From the NCBI GenBank assembly GCA_019240125.1, contig JAFAYW010000085.1, forward strand, positions 1-46,116: 46,116 bases of DNA, in the 5' to 3' direction. This DNA comes from Alphaproteobacteria bacterium. Lineage in GTDB: Bacteria; Pseudomonadota; Alphaproteobacteria; ATCC43930; CGMCC-115725. Within the stretch, counting starts at the first letter, position 1; each line of letters starts with the position of its first letter. The position numbers and the translations under genes are program-made. Positions 16,726 through 24,685 of this stretch are shown here, piece after piece. The notes under the pieces were generated by a model, which worked only from the letters and a program-made list of their open reading frames with translations, had not been told where the DNA came from and searched no databases.

Positions 16726-17096
16726 TTCGGCGCCGAAGGGAAACCGTCGAGCCCCTGCGCGACCACCTTTTTCATCGCAGCGTCGATCGGGATATGGACG
16801 AGGCCCTTGTCGCGATCGACCCAGTAATAGGTGTTGAGGTCGTGATCCTCGCGCGTCCGCAGTTGCGCGATATCGACCTGCGGCGACACCTGCAGCCGCG
16901 GCGCGGCCATCGGCACCGTCAAAGCCCGGGATGCGTCCGAAGATGCCTTGACGAAGATCATGCGCAGCGCCCCGAGCGCCACAATGACCAGCAGACTGAC
17001 GCCGAGCAGGGCCCAGACAACCGGACGCACAGCCCAATCCTGAGTCTCGTATGCAATATCGCGGTTGCGCGCGATCGGCTCGCTGGGATCGCTCAT
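16722..17096 (-). CDS. Small single-helix protein of the act-cta operon
   Basis: A 124-residue protein with one membrane helix (about residues 27-48, 'VWALLGVSLLVIVALGALRM'). A periplasmic C-terminal part contains 'PRLQVSPQVDIAQLRTRED' and 'YYWVDRDKGLVHIPIDAAM', ending in 'VAQGLDGFP'. I believe the 'P-LQ-SP-DL-R-ED ... YGWVD---G-V-IPI--AM' pattern recurs in small proteins of many act/caa3 loci, but I cannot name a function. Its start overlaps actF and its stop overlaps the SCO gene (both ATGA), so it belongs to the operon. Possible roles are an accessory subunit of complex III (ActG-like) or an oxidase assembly factor. Confidence 0.85.
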   Translation of the reverse strand: MSDPSEPIARNRDIAYETQDWAVRPVVWALLGVSLLVIVALGALRMIFVKASSDASRALTVPMAAPRLQVSPQVDIAQLRTREDHDLNTYYWVDRDKGLVHIPIDAAMKKVVAQGLDGFPSAPK

Positions 17097-18184
17097 CGCG
17101 CCGCTGCCGCGCGCGGCCGGATCAGCGGCAGCGGCACCCCCCGCAGGCAGCGCTGGAACCACAGCAGCATCAGGCCGCTTAATGCCAGCATCGCCGCGAT
17201 GTCGGGCCACCTGCCTGGCCGCAGCGTAATATCCGGCTGGACCATCCAGAAAATGTCCAACAGCCGGCTGAACAGGATGATCGCACAGGCAATGGTCACG
17301 ACGAGGCGGCTGCGCTTGGCCGGGCTCCACACCAGTATCAGAAACGGCAGCAGGAAGCCGGTTATCGCGACCAGCCAGGTGACGCCCTGCCATCCACCGG
17401 CGATACGGTGCAGATACCAGGGGATTTCGCTGCCGAGATCCGCTTCCCAGACGATCAGGAACTGGCAGAACTCGACATACGCCCAGAAGATCACCGTCGA
17501 CAGCAGGATCGTTGTCAGACTGACCATATGCTGCTGCCGGGCAAGGTCTGGCATCGCCAACGCCACGATGAGCAGCACGATCGCCAGCCCGGTGTTGAAC
17601 CACCCCGCACCGGCGACCATCGGAAATATCGCCGACCAGAAACGTGGTTGCAGTGACAGCACCCAGTCGATTGCCGCGAAACTGACTGTATACGCCAGCA
17701 CCAGCAATCCTATGCCGCTGAGCCATGACAGGGCTGGTGCTATGCCCTGCGTCAGGCCGCGCGGCAGCCACAGCGCATAGGCGGCCAGCGCATTCCACAG
17801 GATGACATCGCCGATATAGCGGCTGATGAAAAAGGGTGCGTTCAGGTAGAAATGATTGGGCAGCGCCGCCGCCAGCCACGGGTATAGCGAGCCGAGGCCG
17901 AACAGCAGCGGGATACCAGCCAGAAGCGCCAAAGGCATTGTCGCGACGGCAGCGTTGAGTACAGGACGCGCGGTCGCCATCCACGCGCCACCGGTCAAAT
18001 CATGCACCAGGACCAAGGTCACCGCGCCGAGCGGGAGCCCGAGCCAGAACAAATACGCGCAGAGCCAGGCCGCGTAAAACCGCGCGCCGTCGACAAACAC
18101 GGCGGCGGCACAGCCGATCATTCCGAGCGCCGTTACGACCAGCGTCGCCGGCTCGATCCAATCCCGCCAGACCGTCGCCCTCAT
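17093..18184 (-). CDS. actF: Alternative complex III subunit ActF
   Basis: A 363-residue membrane protein with about ten predicted helices, the quinol:cytochrome c oxidoreductase quinone-binding subunit 2 (ActF). It is a relative of ActC/NrfD. Recognisable segments are 'NAPFFISRYIGDVILWN' (about residues 115-131), 'FAAIDWVLSLQPRFWS' (about 169-184), 'FWAYVEFCQFLIVWEADLG' (about 233-251) and 'EIPWYLHRI'. These match the conserved 'DW--SL-P-W-S' and 'W-Y--F-Q--I-W' patterns of ActF. Start and stop overlap actE and the following small gene by ATGA. In the complex it lies in the membrane beside ActC. Confidence 0.92.
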   Translation of the reverse strand: MRATVWRDWIEPATLVVTALGMIGCAAAVFVDGARFYAAWLCAYLFWLGLPLGAVTLVLVHDLTGGAWMATARPVLNAAVATMPLALLAGIPLLFGLGSLYPWLAAALPNHFYLNAPFFISRYIGDVILWNALAAYALWLPRGLTQGIAPALSWLSGIGLLVLAYTVSFAAIDWVLSLQPRFWSAIFPMVAGAGWFNTGLAIVLLIVALAMPDLARQQHMVSLTTILLSTVIFWAYVEFCQFLIVWEADLGSEIPWYLHRIAGGWQGVTWLVAITGFLLPFLILVWSPAKRSRLVVTIACAIILFSRLLDIFWMVQPDITLRPGRWPDIAAMLALSGLMLLWFQRCLRGVPLPLIRPRAAAAR

Positions 18185-18702
18185 GGCACCGCCCCGCGCT
18201 GATCCGGCGGCACATCGGCCAGCTGGGCGGCAGTGCTCGCCTGCAGGGCACGGATATAGGCGGTAATCGCCCAGCGGTCTGCCGGTTTGACCCGATCCGC
18301 ATAAGGGAACATGATCCCGTAGCCATTGGTGATCACATCGTAAAAATGCTGTGCCGGCGCCTCGCGCAACCGCGCGATATGGTAGGAAGGCGGTGCCGGG
18401 AAGCCGCGCTCGACAATCATGCCATGCCCGGTGCCGGCGCGGTCATGGCAGGGCGCGCATGCGATGTCGAAACGCTCGCGACCACGCTGGAGGAGCGCAA
18501 GGGTGAGCGGCGGCAGCGGGACCGGCTTGTCATCGCGGGCTACGATCCCGACGGGTGGGATGGCCGGCCAGTTCGCCGGCTGTGACGCATCTGCCGGTAA
18601 TTCATAGGGCAGACGCTTCGGCTGATTGGCCATGTCGTCACAGCCGCCGATTGCGGCCAGGACCATTGCCGCGACGGCAAGTCCGACCGTGCCGGTCCTC
18701 AC
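18181..18702 (-). CDS. actE: Alternative complex III subunit ActE, monohaem c lipoprotein
   Basis: A 173-residue exported cytochrome c. The N-terminal leader ends in a lipobox 'AAIGGC' (Cys21), so the mature protein should be lipid-anchored. One haem c site, 'CAPCH' (82-86), is followed by 'GTGHGM' and the distal Met in 'GYGIMFPY' (131). This matches ActE, the monohaem subunit that hands electrons to the oxidase. Together with the cytochrome domain of CtaC it gives a direct electron path without a soluble cytochrome. It overlaps actD and actF by ATGA. Confidence 0.93.
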   Translation of the reverse strand: MRTGTVGLAVAAMVLAAIGGCDDMANQPKRLPYELPADASQPANWPAIPPVGIVARDDKPVPLPPLTLALLQRGRERFDIACAPCHDRAGTGHGMIVERGFPAPPSYHIARLREAPAQHFYDVITNGYGIMFPYADRVKPADRWAITAYIRALQASTAAQLADVPPDQRGAVP

Positions 18703-19244
18703 CCGCGCACCTCGCTGACATGGGCGGCGCCGTGGCGCTCGAAAATGGCGCGGATCCGCTCGGGGTAAAAACGCACATCGGCGGCTTCGACGATCAGGAA
18801 AAACCGATCCTGCGAGGCCCGCTCAAACCCATCCGTCGCGAAGATCGGGTGATAGAGCAACGGCAACCGGCTAGATACGAGGAATGCTAAAAGCGCTGCC
18901 GCTACGCCGCACAAGACGCCGATTTCGAACGTAGAGACGGTAAACGCCGGCCAACTGTGAAGCGGGCGTCCGCCGACGTTGACGGGGAGATCGACCGCCG
19001 CTGTCCAGTACTGCACGAAATATCCCCCGGTGAGCCCGATCAGTGCTCCGAGAAACGCGACCGTCGAGATCGCGATGATGGGGGCACCGCTCCGGCCGAC
19101 GGCTTCAGCTAATTCCTCGACCGGGTAGGGGGAGTAGGCTTCGACGCGGGTGAAGCCGCTGTCACGCAACTGCCGGGCGGCGCCAAGTGCACCGTCGAGG
19201 TGCTCGAACTCGCCGGCAATGCCGTGCAGTCGCGCTTCGTTCAT
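18699..19244 (-). CDS. actD: Alternative complex III subunit ActD (DUF3341)
   Basis: A 181-residue DUF3341 protein. A soluble N-terminal part ('GIAGEFEHLDGALGAARQLRD', about 8-28, then 'EAYSPYPVEEL') precedes two membrane helices, 'ISTVAFLGALIGLTGGYFVQY' (about 59-79) and 'FEIGVLCGVAAALLAFLV' (about 106-123). A C-terminal soluble domain begins with 'LYHPIFATDGFERAS'. This is the standard ActD layout, and the 'YSP-P--EL' motif is typical. The gene lies in its usual place between actC and actE with overlapping ends. Confidence 0.93.
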   Translation of the reverse strand: MNEARLHGIAGEFEHLDGALGAARQLRDSGFTRVEAYSPYPVEELAEAVGRSGAPIIAISTVAFLGALIGLTGGYFVQYWTAAVDLPVNVGGRPLHSWPAFTVSTFEIGVLCGVAAALLAFLVSSRLPLLYHPIFATDGFERASQDRFFLIVEAADVRFYPERIRAIFERHGAAHVSEVRG

Positions 19245-20605
19245 GGCGGCGCCCGCTCAGCGATCAACTCGCGCAATTCGGCGAGCGGCACAATCGGCAC
19301 GAGACGGAGAATTACAAAGAAGATCACCAGGAAGAGACCGATCGATCCGACCAATACGCCCCAATCCCAGATTGTCGGGACATAGCTGCCCCATTCGGAC
19401 GGCACGTGATCGCGGCTGAGGCTGGTAACGACGATGACAAACCGCTCGCACCACATACCGATGATGACACCGGATGAAATCAGGAACAGCGCCCATTCAC
19501 TGCGCCGAATGGCCGGCCACCACAAAAGCTGCGGTGCGGTGATATTCAACGCGACTGTTGCCCAGTAAACTGACGCATAAGTTCCGGTGAGGCGGCCGCC
19601 GAGCATGGTGCGCTCGGCGACGTCACTGCCATAATAGGGGCCGAACACCTCCCAGAAATACGCAAACCCCAACATCAAACTGCCGGTAAGCATCACCTTG
19701 CCGAGCGCATTCAAGTGGTACCCGGTAATAACCATCTGCAGGCTATAGGCATGCCGTAGCGGAATGGTCAGCATGATCACCAAGGCGAGCCCGGAGAGGA
19801 TCGCGCCAAAGAAGAAGTAGGGCGGGAACTGCGTCGAGTGCCACCCGGGCGTGACACCGCCGGCAAAGTCGAGGCCAACCACGCTGTGCACCGAAACGAC
19901 CATCGGGGCCATGATCGCTGCCATGATCAGATAGGTGATCTTGTAGTTGCGCCACTGCCGCGCCGAACCCTGCCAGCCGAGGGCCAGAATACCGTATACG
20001 ATCTGCTTGACGCGCGTCGGCGCGCGGTCGCGCATCGTCGCCAGATCAGGCACCAGGCCGGTGTAATAGAACATCCCCGACATCAGGATGTAGCAGATGA
20101 TGCAGACGAAATCCCACAGCAGCGGGCTGCGGAACTGGGGCCACACACCCATCACGTTAGGGTAAGGGAACAACCAGTAGAAGAAACCCGGCCGGCCGAG
20201 ATGCAGGATCGGCATGATGCCGGCGGATGCGACAGCGCTCAGCATCATGGATTCAGCGATCCGACTGATCGCCGAACGCCATGGCGACCCGGTGAGGTAA
20301 AATAAGGCAGAGACGATCGTGCCGCCGCTGGCGAGCGCGATCCACCAGACATACTCCGCGATCGCCAGGCCCCAGGCGACCGGGATATCGACCCCCCAGA
20401 CGCCGATACCATTGACGAACAGATAGGTGCAGGACACCACCAGCACGGCCAACAACAGCAGTGACACACCAAACCCGACCCACCACCACAGCGGTGCCTG
20501 CGGCCGCAACACTGTGTCGCCGATCCGCGTGCTGAGCGACATGAAAGTGACACCCGGCTGCATGACCGGGGCGACCTGCGGCGTCTCGGTGGTGATCGTT
20601 GTCAC
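19241..20605 (-). CDS. actC: Alternative complex III subunit ActC (NrfD-like)
   Basis: A 454-residue NrfD/polysulfide-reductase-type integral membrane protein with about ten helices, the main quinol-binding subunit of complex III. Conserved features include 'WGVDIPVAWGLAIAEYVWWI' (about residues 74-93), 'HLGRPGFFYWLFPYPN' (about 136-151), 'SVHSVVGLDFA' and 'TQFPPYFFFGAILSG' (about 260-274), and the C-terminal 'GMWCERFVIVV'. The start is GTG at 20605, 13 bases after the actB stop. An ATG in the gap is out of frame and stops quickly. The ribosome site is weak, so coupling with actB is likely. Confidence 0.94.
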   Translation of the reverse strand: MTTITTETPQVAPVMQPGVTFMSLSTRIGDTVLRPQAPLWWWVGFGVSLLLLAVLVVSCTYLFVNGIGVWGVDIPVAWGLAIAEYVWWIALASGGTIVSALFYLTGSPWRSAISRIAESMMLSAVASAGIMPILHLGRPGFFYWLFPYPNVMGVWPQFRSPLLWDFVCIICYILMSGMFYYTGLVPDLATMRDRAPTRVKQIVYGILALGWQGSARQWRNYKITYLIMAAIMAPMVVSVHSVVGLDFAGGVTPGWHSTQFPPYFFFGAILSGLALVIMLTIPLRHAYSLQMVITGYHLNALGKVMLTGSLMLGFAYFWEVFGPYYGSDVAERTMLGGRLTGTYASVYWATVALNITAPQLLWWPAIRRSEWALFLISSGVIIGMWCERFVIVVTSLSRDHVPSEWGSYVPTIWDWGVLVGSIGLFLVIFFVILRLVPIVPLAELRELIAERAPP

Positions 20606-20618
20606 GCTGACGCCCCGA

Positions 20619-23501
20619 TCATGTGGCGTCTTCGGGGATGGCGGGGTTGGGATTGCGCAGGATCGCCTGATAGCTGGTGCGGGGCCGGGTATTCAGGTCG
20701 GCAAGCAACACATAATCGAGCGGGCTCGCCTTGCGTTGGGCGACCGCGCTGGTCTTGTCGTTGCGGTCGCCGAACACGATCGCCTGTGTCGGGCAGCTTT
20801 GCTGACAGGCAGTGACGATCTCCCCGTCGCGTACGCGCCGGTCCTCTCGGTCGGCGGCAATCTGGGCGGCGCGGACGCGCTGCACGCAATAGGTGCATTT
20901 CTCCATTACGCCGCGGTCGCGAACCGTCACATCCGGGTTCCACGATGGCGCGGGCCGGTCCTGCTGTTCGGCATAGGCGTAGAAATTAAAGCGCCGTACC
21001 TTGTAAGGGCAATTGTTCGAGCAAAACCGCGTGCCGACGCAGCGATTGTAGACCATTGCATTGAGACCCTGGTGATCGTGCACCGTCGCCTCCACCGGGC
21101 AGACGACTTCGCAGGGCGCTTCCTCGCAGTGCATGCATGGCACCGGCTGGAATGCGATCGTGGGTGTGTCCGTCGCCCCGGTGAAGTAGCGGTCAATGCG
21201 CAGCCAATGCATCTCGCGACCAGCCAGAACCTGCTCCTTGCCGACGATCGGCCCGTTGTTTTCGGCCTGGCACGCGACGACGCAGGCCTGACACCCGATA
21301 CAGGAGGCAAGATCGATCGACATCGCCCAGGCCTCACCCGGGTAGGCAACGGCGGGGTACAGCGAACCAGTCGCCTCGGTATGGCCGAGAAAGTCGGGAT
21401 CGCGCGCGTATTGTGCCGCCGTACCGCTGCGTATCAGGTCACGGCCGGCCATCCGGTCGTGATGCTGGACGGTCGCGAGCCGTTCGGTTCGGCCGGTCCG
21501 GGTGACGCTGCTCGCCGTCTCGGCAAACAAGGCCTGTGAGGTTCGCAACCGATACGCATCGAACCCGACGCCGACGGCAAGACCGCCAGCGGAGCGGCCA
21601 AACCCGAGTGGCAGGGTGATGCACTCTGCCGTCTGCCCGGGCAAAACAAAGACCGGCGCATCGATCTTGCGTTTATCAACTTCGATCGTGACGACATCCT
21701 CATCCTTTACGCGCAGGCGATTGGCGGTCACCGGCGCGAGGATCGCGGCGTTGTCCCAGGTCAGCCGCGTAAACGGCCGCGGCAGTTCGAGCAGCCAAGG
21801 GTTATCCGTATCTAGGCCGGCACCGATCGGCTCCTCGGGCCGAAACAGCAGGGTCACCGATGCCGGCGCGACTGATAGCGGCGCGGACAACCCACCCAAC
21901 TCGATCTTTGGCGTTGCCGCAACCGTTGCCGCGGCGCTGTTCTCGACCACGCCGGCCCGCAGCGTGTCACGCCAGAACGCCTCAAAATCCACGCCGCCCG
22001 TACGCTGCCATTGCGCCCGCACAAGCGCATCCTCATGAGGTTCCGTGGTGCCAAGCAGCGCCGCGAGCAACTGGTGCGCCGAGTGCCCGCCGTAAAGAGG
22101 CCGGACCTGCGGCTGCATGATCGTCGCCGTGCCGTCAAAGCCGCGTGTGTCGCTCCAGGCCTCATACTCATGCGCCGCCGGCAGATGCCAAGTGGCGGCG
22201 ACCGCGCTTTCATCGCGGTACAGCGACAGGGCAACCGAACGCGGCACCCGCTTGAGGGCGGCGGCGAAGTCGAAATCGGCAGGTGCCGCATAGACCGGAT
22301 TGACGCCGAGCATCATCAGCGTCTCCACCTTGCCGGCGTGCATCTCCGCGGCCAGTTCCGCGATCCCAGGCGCCTCCGGCGCCACCAGTTCGATCGGTCT
22401 GACGGTCGCACCGAAATTACCCAGCGCCGCATTGATCGCGTGCCCGATCAGATGAAGCTCTCGCGGCTGCTCCGGTCCCAGCACGATCAGTGAGCGACCG
22501 CGCGCCGCGAGCAAATCGGCTGCCGCGGCCTTGAGCCACGCGGCGTGCGGCGTGTCGATCTGGATCCATTCGCTTGGCCCGGCTGCAACCGACCCCGCCA
22601 GCACCCGCAATGCCCGCTCGATCTCGGCGGGGGCGAGGGCGAGCCGATGATCCGCCTTGGCGCCCAGCAGGGTCGGGGTGCTCTCGATCGCATAGACCCG
22701 GCTCATCTGGCCCTGCGCATCGGCGATCCGCCGCCGCGCCGCAAAATCGCGCGCGTAAGCCAGATGGCCGGGCCGCGAGCTGAGGGCATCGCTCTCGACC
22801 GCGAACACGACATCCGCCGGAGCGAAATCAAGCACCAGGTCAAGCGGGCGGCCGAACGCGACAGCCGTGGCGGCTCGTTCATTGTCGCGGTCATACGGTT
22901 CCCACTGGTGCCAACGCGCGGCCGGTAATGTCGTTGTCAGCGCCGCGATCTGCGCGATCAGGGTTGGCGACGTGATCGGCCCGGTCAGCAGCCGCAGCCC
23001 CTCTCCGCTGTTGCCGCGCCAGGTCTGCGCGGCGGCGACAAATGCCTCCCAGGTCGCTAGTTGGCCGGCGCTGACGATGGATTGCGCACGCAGCGGGTCG
23101 TACATCGTCAGGATGCTGGCCTGGTGGATCGCGCTGGCGGCGCCGCGGCTGGCTGGATGGTCCGGGTTCCCCTCGATCTTGACCGGCCGTCCCATCTGGT
23201 GCCGCACCAGCAGACCGGTGCCATAGCCACCCTCGGTCATTGCGGTGGCGAATAGCTGTGGCTGACCCGGAACGATGCCCGGCGGCACCTCGACATAGGG
23301 CAGCAGATTGCGCCGCTCCGGTTCAGGCCCGCATCCGCCGAGCCCGCCCAGCGCCAGCGACGCCGCCATCAACTGCAGTAGCCTCCGCCGCGGGAGGTGA
23401 GGTGCGGCGCTCGCCAGGGCTGCGATCCCGTCGGAGTTGACCGCCGCTGACTCCAGTCCGCGCCAGTATTCACCAATCGCTTGGCGCGGCTTCGGGCTCA
23501 T
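20619..23501 (-). CDS. actB: Alternative complex III subunit ActB (molybdopterin-like plus Fe-S fusion)
   Basis: A 960-residue fusion. Near the N-terminus 'PRRRLLQLMAASLALGGLGG' (about 37-56) is a twin-arginine-type leader. Residues about 60-700 are a molybdopterin-oxidoreductase-like domain; known ActB proteins have lost the Mo cofactor. The last third is a ferredoxin-like domain with cysteine groups 'CIGCQACVVACQAEN' (about 730), 'CMHCEEAPCEVVCP' (about 790), 'CVGTRFCSNNCP' (about 820) and 'CTYCVQRV' (about 868), fit for several Fe-S clusters. It carries electrons from the quinol site to the haem subunits. Its ATG overlaps actA (ATGA), and the protein has the normal fused length. Confidence 0.95.
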   Translation of the reverse strand: MSPKPRQAIGEYWRGLESAAVNSDGIAALASAAPHLPRRRLLQLMAASLALGGLGGCGPEPERRNLLPYVEVPPGIVPGQPQLFATAMTEGGYGTGLLVRHQMGRPVKIEGNPDHPASRGAASAIHQASILTMYDPLRAQSIVSAGQLATWEAFVAAAQTWRGNSGEGLRLLTGPITSPTLIAQIAALTTTLPAARWHQWEPYDRDNERAATAVAFGRPLDLVLDFAPADVVFAVESDALSSRPGHLAYARDFAARRRIADAQGQMSRVYAIESTPTLLGAKADHRLALAPAEIERALRVLAGSVAAGPSEWIQIDTPHAAWLKAAAADLLAARGRSLIVLGPEQPRELHLIGHAINAALGNFGATVRPIELVAPEAPGIAELAAEMHAGKVETLMMLGVNPVYAAPADFDFAAALKRVPRSVALSLYRDESAVAATWHLPAAHEYEAWSDTRGFDGTATIMQPQVRPLYGGHSAHQLLAALLGTTEPHEDALVRAQWQRTGGVDFEAFWRDTLRAGVVENSAAATVAATPKIELGGLSAPLSVAPASVTLLFRPEEPIGAGLDTDNPWLLELPRPFTRLTWDNAAILAPVTANRLRVKDEDVVTIEVDKRKIDAPVFVLPGQTAECITLPLGFGRSAGGLAVGVGFDAYRLRTSQALFAETASSVTRTGRTERLATVQHHDRMAGRDLIRSGTAAQYARDPDFLGHTEATGSLYPAVAYPGEAWAMSIDLASCIGCQACVVACQAENNGPIVGKEQVLAGREMHWLRIDRYFTGATDTPTIAFQPVPCMHCEEAPCEVVCPVEATVHDHQGLNAMVYNRCVGTRFCSNNCPYKVRRFNFYAYAEQQDRPAPSWNPDVTVRDRGVMEKCTYCVQRVRAAQIAADREDRRVRDGEIVTACQQSCPTQAIVFGDRNDKTSAVAQRKASPLDYVLLADLNTRPRTSYQAILRNPNPAIPEDAT

Positions 23502-24151
23502 CGGTGACAGACTGTGCAGTCGGTCAGGTCGGCTGTGTGAATGTGGTACGCCGCGACCAGCTGATCCGCGCTGGGAGTCTCCTTGGTGCGCTGCCAGAAG
23601 GCGTTGAATTCCTGGTCATGCGGCCGCAGATGCGGCCCCGGATCGCGGTGACAATCGAGGCACCACTGCATCGTCAGGTCGCTGGCGCGGCGGGTCAGCG
23701 GCATGGCGCCGATTGGCCCATGGCACTCGGTGCAGCCAACGCCTTTGGCTACATGAATGCTGTGGTCAAAATACACATAGTCAGGCAGGGCGTAGACGCG
23801 GTTCCATCGCAAATTCTTATGCTGCAGATAGCTCGCCCTTACAGGCGCAAGCACATCGCTCTGCGTGAATAATTGCGAATGGCACGTCATGCATGTCGCG
23901 GTCGCCGGCACCCCGGCATTCGCGGATATTTCCACGGTCGAATGGCAGTAGCGGCAGTCGATGCCGTCATCGCCGACATGATGTTTATGGCTGAACGGGA
24001 CGGGCTGCGGCGGTGTTAGCGATTGCTGCGTGTTATATTGCGACCGCGGCACGCCCCAGATCAAAAAGGCTGTCAGGCTGCCCAGCCCGGCAAATGCCAG
24101 CAAACCGACATTGGTGAGAAGGTTCGCGCGGGGCCCGAAGATAGCCGGCAT
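23498..24151 (-). CDS. actA: Alternative complex III subunit ActA, pentahaem cytochrome c
   Basis: A 217-residue cytochrome with one N-terminal membrane helix (about residues 13-33) and five CxxCH haem sites: C66-H70, C87-H91, C140-H144, C164-H168 and C212-H216. The last lies one residue from the C-terminus. 'PFSHKHHVGDDGIDCRYCH' and 'VYFDHSIHVAKGVGCTECH' supply the extra His ligands expected for bis-His haems. Five haems and one anchor are the standard ActA. It is the first gene of the operon; the ATG has a GAGGCG-like ribosome site 12 bases upstream. A short inverted repeat lies about 36 bases upstream. Confidence 0.95.
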   Translation of the reverse strand: MPAIFGPRANLLTNVGLLAFAGLGSLTAFLIWGVPRSQYNTQQSLTPPQPVPFSHKHHVGDDGIDCRYCHSTVEISANAGVPATATCMTCHSQLFTQSDVLAPVRASYLQHKNLRWNRVYALPDYVYFDHSIHVAKGVGCTECHGPIGAMPLTRRASDLTMQWCLDCHRDPGPHLRPHDQEFNAFWQRTKETPSADQLVAAYHIHTADLTDCTVCHR

Positions 24152-24478
24152 AGTTCGCCACGCGCCTCGGAGGTCGTTTATTGACGGCTAGCGAACGGGG
24201 GTTGGCTAGCTTCGTTCCGCCGCAATAAGGGGCAAAGGCGTCGTGCAGGATGCCGCCGCGACTAAAGCTTACAAATCCTTACCAAACCACACTCGGCATA
24301 CATTCGGCGGTTACATTGACGGGATAGGATGCATCTGCTTCCGGTTGGGGGACAGATTATGACGCAACTCGCCGAACGAACCGCCGATATCTACCCATCG
24401 ATCGCCGCTCATCGCCGGACCTGGCTGCTTCCGGCCGCGCGGCCACTCAACGCGGCGTCGCAACCCGGTGGTCACATC
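24152..24478. other. Promoter-bearing gap upstream of the act operon
   Basis: A 327-base divergent gap between actA (minus) and a possible small gene (plus). It must hold the act promoter, but I could not pick a convincing -35/-10 pair on the minus strand. It contains the inverted repeat at 24187-24210. On the plus strand an ATG at 24359 with a GGGGGA site could start a longer version of the small gene; the translated segment 24359-24478 has no recognisable feature. Confidence 0.4.
24187..24210. promoter_or_regulatory. Inverted repeat upstream of actA (possible operator)
   Basis: gctagcgaac-gggg-gttggctagc: 10-base arms with one mismatch and a 4-base spacer, 36 bases before the actA ATG. Each arm contains the palindrome GCTAGC. 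Its place, in the only gap before a roughly 11.7-kb operon, suits a regulator binding site or a 5'-leader hairpin. No regulator gene is nearby to match it. Confidence 0.35.
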
Positions 24479-24670
24479 GTGCGGAAGTTCATCGCCGTTG
24501 CGGCATTTGCCTGCGGCATAAGCACGGCAGCAATCGCGCAAATGCCGGCAGCAACGCAGGCGATCGTCAATTCGACCCCGGTATCACAAGTGTCGCGGGT
24601 ATCTGTGACGATGGCTGCCCCAGATAGCCCCACGGTACCCGGTGAGCGCAAGCATGGCGGCGAGATTTAA
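24479..24670 (+). CDS. Possible small exported protein
   Basis: A 63-residue frame starting with GTG. The first 20 residues (MRKFIAVAAFACGISTAAIA) look like a complete Sec signal peptide with basic N-region, hydrophobic core and AIA cleavage site. The mature part would be only about 43 residues, rich in Thr, Val, Ser and Pro, and ends 'ERKHGGEI'. I do not recognise it. The ribosome site is poor (GGTGG). An ATG at 24359 with a better site gives a 103-residue form, but then the signal peptide would lie inside the protein. It is convergent with the broken dioxygenase gene, 15 bases away. Confidence 0.4.
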   Translation: MRKFIAVAAFACGISTAAIAQMPAATQAIVNSTPVSQVSRVSVTMAAPDSPTVPGERKHGGEI

Positions 24671-24685
24671 GGTCCCCGCCCTGAA

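Noticed and set aside
16431-17780. 449-residue plus-strand frame across the SCO/actF region
   Set aside because: It crosses three well-supported minus-strand genes and has no conserved motif.
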